Shown: positions 17,429-27,465, counted from the stretch's first letter. The stretch: 64,000 bases of DNA from W0P28-013 sp963658575 (GCA_963658575.1 CAVKQB010000002.1:24850-88849), one strand, 5' to 3'. Numbers and translations: made by a program. Notes: generated from the sequence alone by a model not told the origin.

Positions 17429-19744
17429 ATGACACCCAAACAATTTTTGACAATTTTGGCACTCTGCGCGCCCGTGTGGCTTTCGGCGCAGTTCTACGAC
17501 GATTTTCTCGACAATGGCATCATGCTCGACTCGGCATGGCAGGGCACGTGCGAAAAATTTTGCATCAAAGAGATAGATGCGACCACCAACCAACTCGCGC
17601 TGAACGACAGCAACGCCATCAGCGGCAAAAACACCGCCTACCTGAGCCGCGCTTCGCAAGCCATCATAGATGCCGAATGGCAAATTTCGCTCAAACTGGG
17701 TGTAGAACTGACCGCCAACAACTACGTTCGCTACTATGTGGTGGCCGACACCGCCAACCTCGGCAGCGCGCTCAACGGCTATTTCGTGTGGATTGGCAAC
17801 AGCGGCAAAGAGATTTCGCTCTACCGGCAAGACGGCACAAAAAGCACCAAAATCATCGACGGCGCAGACAATAGAACCGCCGCCTGCAACGCCATCGACC
17901 TGAAACTGACGCGCGACTCGGCTGGCACATGGCAACTCTACTCGCAAATCGACGACGAAAGCACCTTTACGCTCGAAGGCGCGACGTTCGACCGCACCCA
18001 CCTGAACGCACGCTACGCAGGAATCGCCTTTTGCTACTCGAAGACCAACGGATGCGGAAAATACCTCTGCAACAGCATCTCGGCATCGGGCAAACCCTAC
18101 ACCAAACCCGAACAAAACGTGCGCAAACACGACATCGTATTCACCGAAATAATGGCCGACCCAGAGCCACAAAACCAACTGCCGCTGCACGAATACCTCG
18201 AAATATACAACCGCACCGACACCGCCATCGACCTGGCCGACTGGACGCTCGCCATCAACAACAAAGTGGCGACAATAGCCGAAGGCCGCCTGAAACCGCA
18301 CAGTTATGCCATCGTCTGCGCCGAAAACGCCGTAGAAAACCTTGCGCCATACGGACAAACGATAGTTGCCGCGCCGTGGCAGTTGATTCCCAATGCGGGA
18401 GCCGTCGTCCAACTCTTCGACGAGCAGAAACGCCTTGTGGCGTGGGTCGATTTCACCGATAAATGGTATGGCAACAACGCTTTCAAGAAAGATGGCGGCT
18501 GGTCGCTCGAACGCATCAGCAACGACTATCTCGACAATCACGCCGAAAATTGGAAGCCATCGGAGCACGCCGACGGAGGCACGCCAGGGCAACCCAATTC
18601 CGTGGCAGCCGAACTGGCCGACAATCGCGCGCCACGCCTCGAATACATAGCCGCCACGCCCGACACCATAGCACTGCATTTCTCGAAATCGATGGACGAA
18701 AACGACCTGACCAACTTGCGCCACTACGAAGGAATTGACATTGCTGGCATCGCTATAGAAGAGCCGCATGCGCAGTGCGTGCGATTGGCGTTGGCACAGC
18801 CGCTCACGGCCGACAGCCGCACGCTCACGCTCGACGGGTTGCACTGCATCGACGGACTAACGCTCGGCACCATCGACGAACAGATTGCGCTGCCGCAAAC
18901 ACCCGCCGTGGGCGACATCGTGCTAAACGAGATTCTGTTCAATCCCAAAGACGACGGCGTCGATTTCGTGGAATTGTGGAACATATCGGACAAGACGCTC
19001 GACCTCGGGCAATTGCTCGTAACGCGCCGCCGCAACGGCGAACTCGACACGCGCACGGCCATCTGCAACGAGCCGAGAATAGTTGCGCCACACGATTTCG
19101 TAGTGCTAACGAGCGACCCCAACTGCGTGTGCGCCCAATACGATTGCCCCGAAAGAGGCTGGTTTGCCACCGTGAAACTGCCATCGCTCAACGACGACGA
19201 GGGTAACATCGTCATCGCACTGCACGACGGCAGCGTGATAGACGAATTGAGTTACACCGCCAAGATGCACCACACGTTTGTGAGCAATCCCGAAGGCGTG
19301 TCGCTCGAACGCGTGAATCCGCACGCACCCACGCAGCAGGCCGACAATTGGCAATCGGCTTCGTTCGAAGTGGGCTACGCCACGCCAGCACGACAAAATT
19401 CGCAATACTTGGAAAGCAGCGACGACGAGCAGAAACAGAATTTCTGGATAGAATACGACACCTTCACGCCCGACAACGACGGATTCCGCGACCTGCTGCC
19501 CATCAACTACCGACTGCCGCACGACGGTTTCGCCGCCACCATCACCATCTACAACCCCAATGGCGTGCGCATGCGGCGTTTGCTCGGCGGCGAACTTGTT
19601 GGCACCGAAGGCACCATCTATTGGAACGGCCGCAACGATAGCGACGTGCTGTGCAGCGTGGGCGTGTACGTCGTTTTTGTGGAAGCCGTGCGCCCTGGCG
19701 GCGACACAATCCGCCAAAAAATCGTCTGTGTACTGAGCATGTAA
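17429..19744 (+). CDS. Secreted lamin-tail-domain protein
   Basis: 771 residues, exported (signal peptide ~1-18, LTILALCAPVWLSAQ). An N-terminal concanavalin-like segment (~20-215) is followed by two lamin-tail domains. The first is at ~232-345 (IVFTEIMADPEP, EYLEIYNRTDTAIDLADW) and the second at ~485-605 (GDIVLNEILFNPKDDGVDFVELWN). A C-terminal FlgD-like Ig segment (~670-771) contains FTPDNDGFRDLLPINY and ends YVVFVEAVRPGGDTIRQKIV. This architecture is common in Bacteroidota surface proteins associated with T9SS/gliding loci. Function unknown. It ends 15 bp from the convergent nadE gene. Confidence 0.85.
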   Translation: MTPKQFLTILALCAPVWLSAQFYDDFLDNGIMLDSAWQGTCEKFCIKEIDATTNQLALNDSNAISGKNTAYLSRASQAIIDAEWQISLKLGVELTANNYVRYYVVADTANLGSALNGYFVWIGNSGKEISLYRQDGTKSTKIIDGADNRTAACNAIDLKLTRDSAGTWQLYSQIDDESTFTLEGATFDRTHLNARYAGIAFCYSKTNGCGKYLCNSISASGKPYTKPEQNVRKHDIVFTEIMADPEPQNQLPLHEYLEIYNRTDTAIDLADWTLAINNKVATIAEGRLKPHSYAIVCAENAVENLAPYGQTIVAAPWQLIPNAGAVVQLFDEQKRLVAWVDFTDKWYGNNAFKKDGGWSLERISNDYLDNHAENWKPSEHADGGTPGQPNSVAAELADNRAPRLEYIAATPDTIALHFSKSMDENDLTNLRHYEGIDIAGIAIEEPHAQCVRLALAQPLTADSRTLTLDGLHCIDGLTLGTIDEQIALPQTPAVGDIVLNEILFNPKDDGVDFVELWNISDKTLDLGQLLVTRRRNGELDTRTAICNEPRIVAPHDFVVLTSDPNCVCAQYDCPERGWFATVKLPSLNDDEGNIVIALHDGSVIDELSYTAKMHHTFVSNPEGVSLERVNPHAPTQQADNWQSASFEVGYATPARQNSQYLESSDDEQKQNFWIEYDTFTPDNDGFRDLLPINYRLPHDGFAATITIYNPNGVRMRRLLGGELVGTEGTIYWNGRNDSDVLCSVGVYVVFVEAVRPGGDTIRQKIVCVLSM

Positions 19745-19759
19745 AATGACATGCGCCAA

Positions 19760-21673
19760 TTAGTCGAGCGCATCGAGCCATAGGCGCGCCGAAGCATCGC
19801 TGGGCATACGCCAATCGCCGCGTGGCGAGAGGTTTACGCTACCAACTTTGGGTCCGTCGGGCATGCACGAACGCTTGAACTGTTGAGCGAAAAATCGGCG
19901 AACAAACACACGCAACCATTTGCGTATGGTCGCCTCGTCGAACTTTCCCGCAAAAGCCGTTTGTGCCAAAAACAAAATTTTGTCGGGCGCAAAACCGTGG
20001 CGCAGCATGTAGTAAAGGTAGAAATCGTGCAATTCGTAAGGACCGACCAAATCTTCGGTTTTTTGTGCGATATTGCCCTTTTCGTCGGCGGGCAGCAATT
20101 CGGGACTCACGGGCGTATCGATGATGTCCAGCAGATTGGCGCGTGCCGATTGGGCAAAATCGCAATCGGCGGCGTAGCGCACCAAATGGCGCACCAGCGT
20201 TTTGGGAATGCTGACATTCACGGCATACATGCTCATGTGGTCGCCGTTGTAGGTTGCCCAGCCGAGTGCCAATTCCGACAGGTCGCCCGTGCCGACGACG
20301 AGTCCGCCGCACTGGTTGGCCACGTCCATCAGAATTTGCGTGCGTTCGCGTGCTTGCGTGTTTTCGTAGGTGGTGTCGTGCTGCCGTTGGTCGTGGCCGA
20401 TATCGGCAAAATGTTGCAGGCAAGCCTTTTCGATGCTGATTTCGCGCAACGTTGCACCAAGACTTTGCACGAGTTCCGTGGCATTTTTGTAGGTGCGATT
20501 GGTAGTGCCGAACCCTGGCATGGTGATGGCCACGATATTTTTGCGCGGCAATTTGAGTTTGTCGCAGGCGCGTGCGCACACGAGCAGTGCCAATGTCGAA
20601 TCCAAGCCGCCCGAGATGCCAAGCACCAGCGACTGAATGCCCGTGGCGTGCAAGCGCGTAGCCAGCGCATGTGTCTGTATATCAAGGATTTCGTTGCAAG
20701 TGGCCGCCCAATGGTCGCCTTTGGGAATAAACGGCGTAGCGTCGATAGTTCGTGTGAGCGCGAGCGGCTTCTGCGGCAGGTCGAACGGGCTGACAGTATG
20801 TTGGGGCAAAGCGGCCACATTGCGCGAGAAGGCACTCTTCTGGCGTCTGTCGTGCCGAATGCTTTCGATGTCTATCTCGCCAATAATCAGTTGTTCGTCG
20901 AGCGAAAAGCGTGCGTTTTCGGCCACTATCGCGCCATTTTCGGCAATGATGCCATTGCCAGCGAAAGCCAAATCGGTGCTCGACTCGCCAAAGCCAGCCG
21001 AAGCATAGACATAGCCCGCCAAACAGCGTGCCGATTGTTGTCGTATCAGGCTTTTCAGATAGGCGTTTTTGCCGATGAGTTCGTTCGATGCCGACAGATT
21101 GAACAGGATTTCGGCACCAGCCAGCGCGTGCGTGCTGCTTGGCGGTATCGGCACCCACAAGTCTTCGCACAGTTCGATGGCGAACGTTGCCTCGTGCGAC
21201 TGAAACAAGATGTTTGCTCCGAAAGGCACGGTTTGTCCGCAGCAGACAACGGTGTCGGCAGTGGCATCGGCCGACGAGGCGAACCAGCGTTCTTCGTAAA
21301 ATTCGTTGTAATTGGGCAGATATGTTTTTGGCACGACACCCAAAATGCGCCCTTGGTGAAACGCCACGGCGCAGTTGAACGTGCGATTCTGCGCGCTTAT
21401 CGGCAGCCCGACGATGCCCACAATGTCCATCGTTTGCGACTCGCTGAGCAGCCAAGCAAGGCTCTGTTCGGCCTCGCGCAGCAGCAGAGCGTTGTTGAAT
21501 AGGTCGGCGCAAGTGTAGGCCGTCAGTCCCAATTCGGGGAAAACAACCATCTGCACGTTGGCGGCTTCGGCTTGGCGGAGCAAATCGAGCGTGTGTTGCG
21601 CATTGAAACGACAGTCGGCCACTTTGACCGACGGAATGGCTACCGCCACTTTGATGAATCCGAAATTTTCCAT
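19760..21673 (-). CDS. nadE: Glutamine-dependent NAD+ synthetase
   Basis: Final step of NAD synthesis: amidation of deamido-NAD with glutamine as nitrogen donor. 637 residues, the two-domain bacterial form. The N-terminal nitrilase-type glutaminase (~1-280) carries Glu in VFPELGLTAY, Lys in VVPKTYLPNYNEFYE and Cys in IELCEDLWVP. The C-terminal synthetase has the ATP-binding SGGLDS loop (LGISGGLDSTLALLV) and GTGDLSELALGWATY. It is last in a minus-strand run pRiA4b-like - miaA - lysE - nadE with gaps of 3, 15 and 27 bp. Confidence 0.96.
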   Translation of the reverse strand: MENFGFIKVAVAIPSVKVADCRFNAQHTLDLLRQAEAANVQMVVFPELGLTAYTCADLFNNALLLREAEQSLAWLLSESQTMDIVGIVGLPISAQNRTFNCAVAFHQGRILGVVPKTYLPNYNEFYEERWFASSADATADTVVCCGQTVPFGANILFQSHEATFAIELCEDLWVPIPPSSTHALAGAEILFNLSASNELIGKNAYLKSLIRQQSARCLAGYVYASAGFGESSTDLAFAGNGIIAENGAIVAENARFSLDEQLIIGEIDIESIRHDRRQKSAFSRNVAALPQHTVSPFDLPQKPLALTRTIDATPFIPKGDHWAATCNEILDIQTHALATRLHATGIQSLVLGISGGLDSTLALLVCARACDKLKLPRKNIVAITMPGFGTTNRTYKNATELVQSLGATLREISIEKACLQHFADIGHDQRQHDTTYENTQARERTQILMDVANQCGGLVVGTGDLSELALGWATYNGDHMSMYAVNVSIPKTLVRHLVRYAADCDFAQSARANLLDIIDTPVSPELLPADEKGNIAQKTEDLVGPYELHDFYLYYMLRHGFAPDKILFLAQTAFAGKFDEATIRKWLRVFVRRFFAQQFKRSCMPDGPKVGSVNLSPRGDWRMPSDASARLWLDALD

Positions 21674-21700
21674 GATGGTGCGAAAAATGAAAAGTTGCGC

Positions 21701-22324
21701 CTAAATCAGTGCTTTGAGGCACACAATGATGCCAAAAAGCACCAGCACGCCGCCCGTGATTTTGTTCAAAATCCACAGACCGCGCACATTGAACCGGCTA
21801 CGCAACTTGCTGACAATGAGCGTAAGTGTGAGCCACCAACTGAATGCGCCAATCAAAATCGAAAGCATGCCGACGGCATTTTCGAACCACGTCTGCCCCG
21901 ACTCGAAAAAGTTGAACTGCGCAAAAAGTCCGATGAAGATGAAGATGATCAGCGGATTGCTGAAACAGAGCCCAAACGCCGACAGATAGTCGCTGATGTA
22001 GTCGCTTTTCGACGATTTTTTGACCGACGACAGTTGCGCCGATGGGTTGCTCATGAAAACGTGAACGCCAAAAAACACCACTATCGCGCTGCCCACTATC
22101 CGAATCCAAAATTGGTGTGCATCGATAAAATCGGTGATAAAACTCATGCTGAACCCCACGATGGCAGCATAAATCAGGTCGGACGTGGAGGCTCCCAAGC
22201 CCGTTACCACGCCGTGCCAACGCCCACGATTGAGTGTGCGCTGTATGGTGAGAATCCCGAGCGGCCCCACGGGAACCGACGTGAACAGCCCGATGACTAT
22301 GCCGATGAGTATGGTGTTGAGCAT
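21701..22324 (-). CDS. LysE-family amino-acid exporter
   Basis: Inner-membrane exporter of the LysE/RhtB type, 207 residues with about six membrane segments. The N-terminal signature GLFTSVPVGPLGILTIQRTL and the second-helix block GLGASTSDLIYAAIVGF are characteristic. Substrate not determinable. Co-transcribed with miaA (15 bp upstream) and nadE (27 bp downstream). Confidence 0.88.
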   Translation of the reverse strand: MLNTILIGIVIGLFTSVPVGPLGILTIQRTLNRGRWHGVVTGLGASTSDLIYAAIVGFSMSFITDFIDAHQFWIRIVGSAIVVFFGVHVFMSNPSAQLSSVKKSSKSDYISDYLSAFGLCFSNPLIIFIFIGLFAQFNFFESGQTWFENAVGMLSILIGAFSWWLTLTLIVSKLRSRFNVRGLWILNKITGGVLVLFGIIVCLKALI

Positions 22325-22339
22325 CGATGTGCTTGTCTT

Positions 22340-23251
22340 TTACTTTTTTGTTTGCGCCACAAGTTCCACTATTCCTTGCGCGTCGTCGGGGTGAAACCAG
22401 TGTATCTCTTTGTCGCGCCCGAACCACGACAACTGTTTTTTGGCGTAGCGGCGCGTGTTTTGCTGAATCATACCGATGGTGTGGTCGCGTGTCCATTCGC
22501 CATCGAAGTAGCGAAACAACTCCTTGTAGCCCACCGTGTTCAGCGCATTCAACGCGCGGTGAGCGTACAGACTGTGCGCTTCCTGTTCCAATCCGTCGTC
22601 CATCATCTGCCACACACGCCTATTGATGCGGTCGTAGAGTTCGGCACGCGGTCGGTTCAGCCCTATTTTTATAATGTCGAACGTGCGCTGTTTGGTCTGA
22701 TTCGTACGCAAGTCCGAAAATTTCTTACCCGTCATCTGCATCACTTCCAAGGCGTGGAGCATGCGTTTGGCGTTTTTCAGATCGACTTCGGCATAATGCT
22801 CTGGGTCGAGTAGCCGCAGTTTGCGCCGCACACCTTCGATGCCGTTTTGGGCGTAAAAGTCGGCCACTTCGCGGCGCGTTTCGGCGTCGATTGTCGGCAG
22901 GTCGTCAATGCCATGGCACACAGCATCGGCATAGAGCATCGAGCCACCGGTCATCAGCGCATTGCCCGAGCGCGCTATCTCCGCCTCGATAATCGGCACT
23001 GCGTCCAACTCGAACTGGCCTGCGCTGTAGGGCTCGAACACGGAGCGGCTGCCGACGAAAAAGTGCCGCACTTGGCGCAGTTGTGCTTCGGTGGGGGCGG
23101 CCGTGCCTATTTTCATTTCGCGGAACATCTGCCGCGAGTCGCACGAGACGATGGCACAGCCCAACTGTTGCGCCAGCGTCAGGCTGATGTCGGTTTTGCC
23201 CACGCCCGTCGGCCCGACCACGACAAACAGTTTTCCGCGCCCGTCAGCCAA
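22340..23251 (-). CDS. miaA: tRNA dimethylallyltransferase
   Basis: Transfers dimethylallyl from DMAPP to A37 of UNN-decoding tRNAs. 303 residues. P-loop GPTGVGKTDIS near the N-terminus, then SCDSRQMFREMKIGTA (acceptor/DMAPP site), FVGSRSVFEPYSAGQFE, TGGSMLYADAV, LNTVGYKELFRYFDGEW and the C-terminal QNTRRYAKKQLSWF. The initiator is MADGRGKLFVVVGP at 23251, 3 bp from the preceding gene's stop. Confidence 0.96.
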   Translation of the reverse strand: MADGRGKLFVVVGPTGVGKTDISLTLAQQLGCAIVSCDSRQMFREMKIGTAAPTEAQLRQVRHFFVGSRSVFEPYSAGQFELDAVPIIEAEIARSGNALMTGGSMLYADAVCHGIDDLPTIDAETRREVADFYAQNGIEGVRRKLRLLDPEHYAEVDLKNAKRMLHALEVMQMTGKKFSDLRTNQTKQRTFDIIKIGLNRPRAELYDRINRRVWQMMDDGLEQEAHSLYAHRALNALNTVGYKELFRYFDGEWTRDHTIGMIQQNTRRYAKKQLSWFGRDKEIHWFHPDDAQGIVELVAQTKK

Positions 23252-23254
23252 CGT

Positions 23255-23800
23255 TTAGTAGAGTTCGTTGCCGTTCTCGTCGAACGCCATATTGCCAAAG
23301 CCCTCTTCGTCGATTTCGTCGGGGTCGTATTCGTCGCCGCCGTAGAAATCGGTGTCGAAATCCACCTTTTGTTTTTCGGCGAAAGCGTCGATGTCCATCG
23401 TTTGCACGGGTGCGTCGCCTTTGCTGCGTGTGCAGACGGGTTTGTCGAGGTGCCGCCCTGGCGTAATGGCTTTCAGTTCGATGAAAAAGGCGCGTTCGGT
23501 CATATTATCGAACACATAGAGCAGCCGTTGCCCAACGTCTTCCACGAACTCGTCGAGCCGTGTGTTTTCCATCAGATAGGTGTCGGTTTCGGAGTCTGCG
23601 CCCATATCGATGAGCGTTATTTCCTGCTCTTTCTCCCAATTGTCGCTACAGATGAAAAACGATGTAATCTGTTTTTTGTCGTAGCCCGCCGATTCTTGAA
23701 TGGCTTCGTGCAGTTGCAGGAAAGTCGCCTCGGAATCGATTTCGATTTCGCGCTGGAAGTTATCCACTTCGTCCGACAGAATCAAAAATTTATAGACCAT
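23255..23800 (-). CDS. Plasmid pRiA4b ORF-3-like protein
   Basis: 181 residues, soluble, acidic. The opening VYKFLILSDEVDNFQREIEI, the LQLHEAIQESAGYD segment and YVFDNMTERAFFIELKAI fit the pRiA4b ORF-3/TnpR-passenger family, which has no established biochemical role. It is the first gene of the miaA-lysE-nadE unit. The acidic C-terminal tail (~140-181) is low complexity. Confidence 0.7.
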   Translation of the reverse strand: MVYKFLILSDEVDNFQREIEIDSEATFLQLHEAIQESAGYDKKQITSFFICSDNWEKEQEITLIDMGADSETDTYLMENTRLDEFVEDVGQRLLYVFDNMTERAFFIELKAITPGRHLDKPVCTRSKGDAPVQTMDIDAFAEKQKVDFDTDFYGGDEYDPDEIDEEGFGNMAFDENGNELY

Positions 23801-23823
23801 AAAATTTGCGTTTGATGAAACAA

Positions 23824-23855
23824 CAAAGATACAACATTTTTTTGTTAGATACCAA
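23824..23855 (-). promoter_or_regulatory. Probable promoter for pRiA4b-like/miaA operon
   Basis: On the minus strand, TATCTTTG (23831-23824) with a TTG at 23855-23853. The spacer is 21 nt, one longer than usual. Confidence 0.45.
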
Positions 23856-23874
23856 ATGTGCGTTTTTTTTCGCA

Positions 23875-23901
23875 GAAAAAAGACCCCGCGAACGGAGTCT
23901 T
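23875..23901 (-). terminator. Rho-independent terminator of the DUF3078 gene
   Basis: Read on the minus strand: AGACTCCG, TTCG loop, CGGGGTCT, then T6. An 8-bp stem with one G-T pair. Confidence 0.85.
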
Positions 23902-23932
23902 GTCGTTTCGGTTGGTTTTCGGAGACGTTTGT

Positions 23933-24907
23933 TTAGAAACTATAGCCGATGCCAAGTCCGATATTGCCTTTGAACTGCACGCGCTCGACGGGGTTGTTGC
24001 CGTCTTTGTCGGCTATCAGCACGCCGTTGTAGTATTTGAGCGAGGTGCTAAGCGTTACATTCAGCACTTTCAGGAATTGGTACGAGATGGCAAAGTCCCA
24101 ATCGACATCGAAATTGCCGAAGCGGCGGTGATCGGCGTTGTCGCTAGACCACTTGTACGGAGTGAACACGCCTACGGTCGAGATGATTTTCAGGTTTTCG
24201 ATGCGTGCGTAGTTTACGCCTGCTTTTGCCGAAAGACCGAGTTCGGCCAGCATTTTTTTGTCGTTCTCGATACCGTATTTTGTGCGGAAGTTGAAGTATT
24301 CTTCGGCGCCGTCGGCATTGGTGAAACGCATACTATCGACGGTACAAGTGGAGATACGTCCTGCCACAGGCGAAATGTAAACCGAGAAAATTTCGTTGGG
24401 TTTCCAGTCGATACCGAGCGAGATGTCGGTGTACGATGGCGAGAGCCAACTCGAAATAGGTTTCTCGTAGTTTTCGCCGTATTCGTAGCCTTTGGCATAC
24501 TGCGATTTGAAGCCAGCGAGTGCGGTGAGGTACCACGTTTTGTGAAATTCCCAGCCGAATTTGGTGGTGAAATTGATTTTGTCGTTCGATTTGCGCCACG
24601 GTTTGTAGGTGTTTTGCTGGTAGGCCATGCCAAATTCGGTGTCGAGGTTGCTCTCCCACGCGATGACGTTCTTTTGGTAGAGCAGCGTTACGTTGGCAGA
24701 GGCCACGGTGGTTACGTTGTTGTTACCGCCGGCAGCCCAGTTCCACAGTCCGGTGGCACTGGCGTTGAGCGAGAGTATGCCTGTGCATTTCCAGTTTTTC
24801 TCCGCAACTGGAGCGGCCGCCTCGGCGGTTGGTTCGGTTGTTTCGTCGGCGAAAATCGGGGTGAAACACAACACCGCCAATGCCGATAGGAGTAATTTTT
24901 TTTGCAT
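23933..24907 (-). CDS. DUF3078 outer-membrane protein
   Basis: 324 residues. The start at 24907 (MQKKLLLSALAVLCFTPIFADE) gives a signal peptide; the longer frame from 24949 does not. After a low-complexity TEPTAEAA linker comes the DUF3078 signature (GLWNWAAGGNNNVTTVASANV, NLDTEFGMAYQ, KSNDKINFTTKFGWEF). Alternating aromatic/polar strands end GNIGLGIGYSF, so a beta-barrel is likely. A TAATTTTG -7 element lies upstream (24947-24954, minus strand). Function unknown. Confidence 0.85.
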   Translation of the reverse strand: MQKKLLLSALAVLCFTPIFADETTEPTAEAAAPVAEKNWKCTGILSLNASATGLWNWAAGGNNNVTTVASANVTLLYQKNVIAWESNLDTEFGMAYQQNTYKPWRKSNDKINFTTKFGWEFHKTWYLTALAGFKSQYAKGYEYGENYEKPISSWLSPSYTDISLGIDWKPNEIFSVYISPVAGRISTCTVDSMRFTNADGAEEYFNFRTKYGIENDKKMLAELGLSAKAGVNYARIENLKIISTVGVFTPYKWSSDNADHRRFGNFDVDWDFAISYQFLKVLNVTLSTSLKYYNGVLIADKDGNNPVERVQFKGNIGLGIGYSF

Positions 24908-25007
24908 AACGATATGTTTTTGTTGATGTTTGGCAAGAAAACGCTGCAAAATTACAAAAAAAGATTTAAGAAGCCCCCTAAAATCCCTTTAACTTGCGAA
25001 AAACGTG

Positions 25008-26321
25008 CTATTTTTCGCGAATGAGCAGCACGCACAACGCCCCTGCGAACAGAGCCACGCCCGCCATGGCGAGCATATAGGCCTGATGTCCGCCCATCGC
25101 ACGGAGCAATGCGCCGCCGCACAACGCTGCCACTATCTGCGGCAGACAGATGGTGCCGTTGAACAGCCCGAGATAGGTTCCCATGCGGTCGCCCTTGATG
25201 TTGTTGGTGAGAATGGTGAAAGGCAACGCCAGCATGGCCGCCCACGCGCACCCCACAAGCAGATACGGCACAAACAGCAGATACTGATTGCCCACAAAAG
25301 GCACAGCCACAAACCCTGCGCCGCCCAGCAGCAAACTGACGATGTAGGCCGTTTTGTAGTTTTTGAACTGCGGAATGGCCAGCGACCACACGATGCCGCC
25401 CACCGCTTGCACAGCAAACAGCACGCCCACCCAGTTGCCAGCGGCTTGGTAGCCCGCCGAAGCCGCATCGGTGGTGTGCCAAACGGTCTCGGCGATGGCA
25501 CCGTTGGTGTATGTCCACATATAGACGAACGCCGCCCAGCAGAAAAACTGCACCAACCCGACCGTCCAAAACACGCTCGGAGCCTTGCGGAGCAGTTGTA
25601 GCAGGCTGCCGCTGTCCTTTTGTGCCGATGGTTGCGCCGCGTGATATTTGGCGTATTCGATTGGAGGCATCTCGCGCACCGTAAGCACCGTGTAGAGCAC
25701 GCACACGATGAGTATAGCCGCCCCGATGTAGAACGAATAGACAACCGAATCGGGCACTACGCCTTTGGGGGCTTCGTTGCTGATGCCAATCCAAGTAAAG
25801 AAAATCGGGAACAGAAAGCCGACCACATTGCCCACATTGCACAGAAAACTCTGAATGGAATAGGCCAGACTTTTTTGCCGTTCGTTCACAAGGTCGCCCA
25901 CCATCATTTTGAACGGTTGCATGGCCATGTTGATGGAGCAATCGAGAAACATCAGCGAGAAAAGCCCGAACCACATGGCGGCGTTCAATCCGAGAAAAAC
26001 GGTTTGCGAAAAGGTGAAACGGCCAGCGTTTGGCAGCAAAACCATCACCGCCACTGCCACAATGGCGCCGACGAGCAGATACGGAATGCGCCGCCCGAAA
26101 CGGCACCATGTTCGGTCGCTCAGCATGCCCACTATCGGCTGCACAACGATGCCCATGAGCGGCGGAAGCACCCAAAAATAACTCAAACTGTGCGGGTCGG
26201 CACCAAGCGTAGCGAATATGCGGCTGATGTTGGCACTCTGCAAGGCGTAGGCTATCTGCACGCCCAAAAATCCGAAACTGATGTTGAACAGTTTCGCAAA
26301 ACTGAGGTTCGGCTGATTCAT
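25008..26321 (-). CDS. MFS transporter, sugar (SLC45/GPH-like) type
   Basis: Inner-membrane transporter, 437 residues, about twelve hydrophobic segments. The N-terminal LSFAKLFNISFGFLGVQIAY and QPIVGMLSDRTWCRFGRRIPY loop (D-x4-RFGRR-P-Y) resemble maltose/sucrose symporters of the SLC45-like group, as does the later NNIKGDRMGTYLGLFN segment. Sugar transport is therefore inferred. It has its own -7 element (TAACTTTG at 26349-26356, minus strand) and stands alone, with no adjacent carbohydrate enzymes. Confidence 0.85.
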   Translation of the reverse strand: MNQPNLSFAKLFNISFGFLGVQIAYALQSANISRIFATLGADPHSLSYFWVLPPLMGIVVQPIVGMLSDRTWCRFGRRIPYLLVGAIVAVAVMVLLPNAGRFTFSQTVFLGLNAAMWFGLFSLMFLDCSINMAMQPFKMMVGDLVNERQKSLAYSIQSFLCNVGNVVGFLFPIFFTWIGISNEAPKGVVPDSVVYSFYIGAAILIVCVLYTVLTVREMPPIEYAKYHAAQPSAQKDSGSLLQLLRKAPSVFWTVGLVQFFCWAAFVYMWTYTNGAIAETVWHTTDAASAGYQAAGNWVGVLFAVQAVGGIVWSLAIPQFKNYKTAYIVSLLLGGAGFVAVPFVGNQYLLFVPYLLVGCAWAAMLALPFTILTNNIKGDRMGTYLGLFNGTICLPQIVAALCGGALLRAMGGHQAYMLAMAGVALFAGALCVLLIREK

Positions 26322-26363
26322 CTGTAGAGATTCAGTATTTTACACTTGCAAAGTTACTCTTTT

Positions 26364-26394
26364 TTGTCGATAGCAAAAAAATGTGGTAAATTTG
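26364..26394 (+). promoter_or_regulatory. Promoter of the threonylcarbamoyl-AMP synthase gene
   Basis: TTG at 26364-26366, 20-nt spacer, TAAATTTG at 26387-26394. The resulting leader is about 155 nt and carries low-complexity AT words. Confidence 0.6.
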
Positions 26395-26557
26395 CAGACT
26401 CGAAATTTTCGGCCACAAGCGGCGGAACAATTATCTAATTGTCTAATTTTCAATTATTTAATTATTCGGCAGGTGGAGCAGAACAGCGAAAAATTTCGGC
26501 GAGACGCAAACGCACGCCATGCGGGCGACAACAAGAAACGGTTTCAAACTTTCCACA

Positions 26558-27121
26558 ATGGACGAAGACATCAGAAATGCGCTGGACGTTTTGCGGCGTG
26601 GCGGCGTGATATTGTACCCCACCGACACCATTTGGGGCATCGGCTGCGACGCCACCAACGCGACGGCCGTGGCACGCGTGTTTGCGCTCAAAAGGCGCGC
26701 CGACAGCAAAGCCATGCTCACGCTCATCGACAGCACTGCCAAACTGACAGGTTATGTCGCCGAAATTCCCGACGTGGCCTACGATTTGATAGAGATGAGC
26801 GAAAAGCCGCTCACAATCATCTATTCGGGGGCGAAAAACCTTGCGCCGAATCTGCTGGCCGACGATGGTAGCGTGGGCATTCGCGTTACGAACGAATGTT
26901 TCTCGAAACGCCTTTGCGAGCGTTTTCACAAGCCGATTGTCTCGACTTCGGCCAATATCAGCGGCGAGCCGGCACCACAAAATTTTGCCGAGATTTCCGA
27001 CGAAGTGCGCGCCGCCGTCGATTACATCTGCACCACACGCCGCGACGAAACGACAGCCGCACGGCCGTCGTCCATCATCAAGTTGGGCGCACACGGCGAG
27101 GTGAAAGTGATTCGCCCCTAA
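26558..27121 (+). CDS. Sua5/YciO/YrdC-type threonylcarbamoyl-AMP synthase
   Basis: Makes threonylcarbamoyl-AMP from threonine, bicarbonate and ATP for the t6A37 tRNA modification. 187 residues from the ATG at 26558 (MDEDIRNALDVL); the open frame starts 13 codons earlier but the extension is not conserved-looking. Key blocks: ILYPTDTIWGIGCDATN, KRRADSKAMLTLI, VGIRVTNECF and the SANISGEPA motif. At this short length it lacks the Sua5 C-terminal domain and is TsaC-like. Confidence 0.9.
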   Translation: MDEDIRNALDVLRRGGVILYPTDTIWGIGCDATNATAVARVFALKRRADSKAMLTLIDSTAKLTGYVAEIPDVAYDLIEMSEKPLTIIYSGAKNLAPNLLADDGSVGIRVTNECFSKRLCERFHKPIVSTSANISGEPAPQNFAEISDEVRAAVDYICTTRRDETTAARPSSIIKLGAHGEVKVIRP

Positions 27122-27465
27122 ATGCGTTTGGTACGAAATTTGAATTGCACGAAAAAAGTTGAGAGGTTATAGGTGAGTGGTTATAGGTGAGAGAACAAAG
27201 AACATAGAACAAAGAGCAAAGACTTTTTAATTATTCAATTATCTAATTTCCAATTATTTAATCAATTTTTTAGTAGCAAGATACAAGTAGCAAGTCGCAA
27301 GACAATTAGAACATAGAACAAAGACAATTATCCAATCAATTTTCAAATAATCAAATCACCAAATCCACAACAACTTTACAGACTTTACAGACTTTTCACT
27401 TTATAAACTTTCTCACTTTTACACTTTCACACCTTCACACTATTACACTTTTACACTGAAAAAAA
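27122..27465. repeat. Intergenic low-complexity mosaic before lon
   Basis: No gene seen. It consists of recurring words: a GTTATAGGTGAG-type run, an ACAAAGAACATAGAAC-type run, AATTATTCAATTATC-type run, GTAGCAAGACACAAG-type run and ACTTTACAGACTTT iterations. The 40 bp at 27223-27262 recur nearly identically at the very end of the window (63961-64000). No convincing promoter for lon was found; one may be hidden in the repeats. Confidence 0.6.
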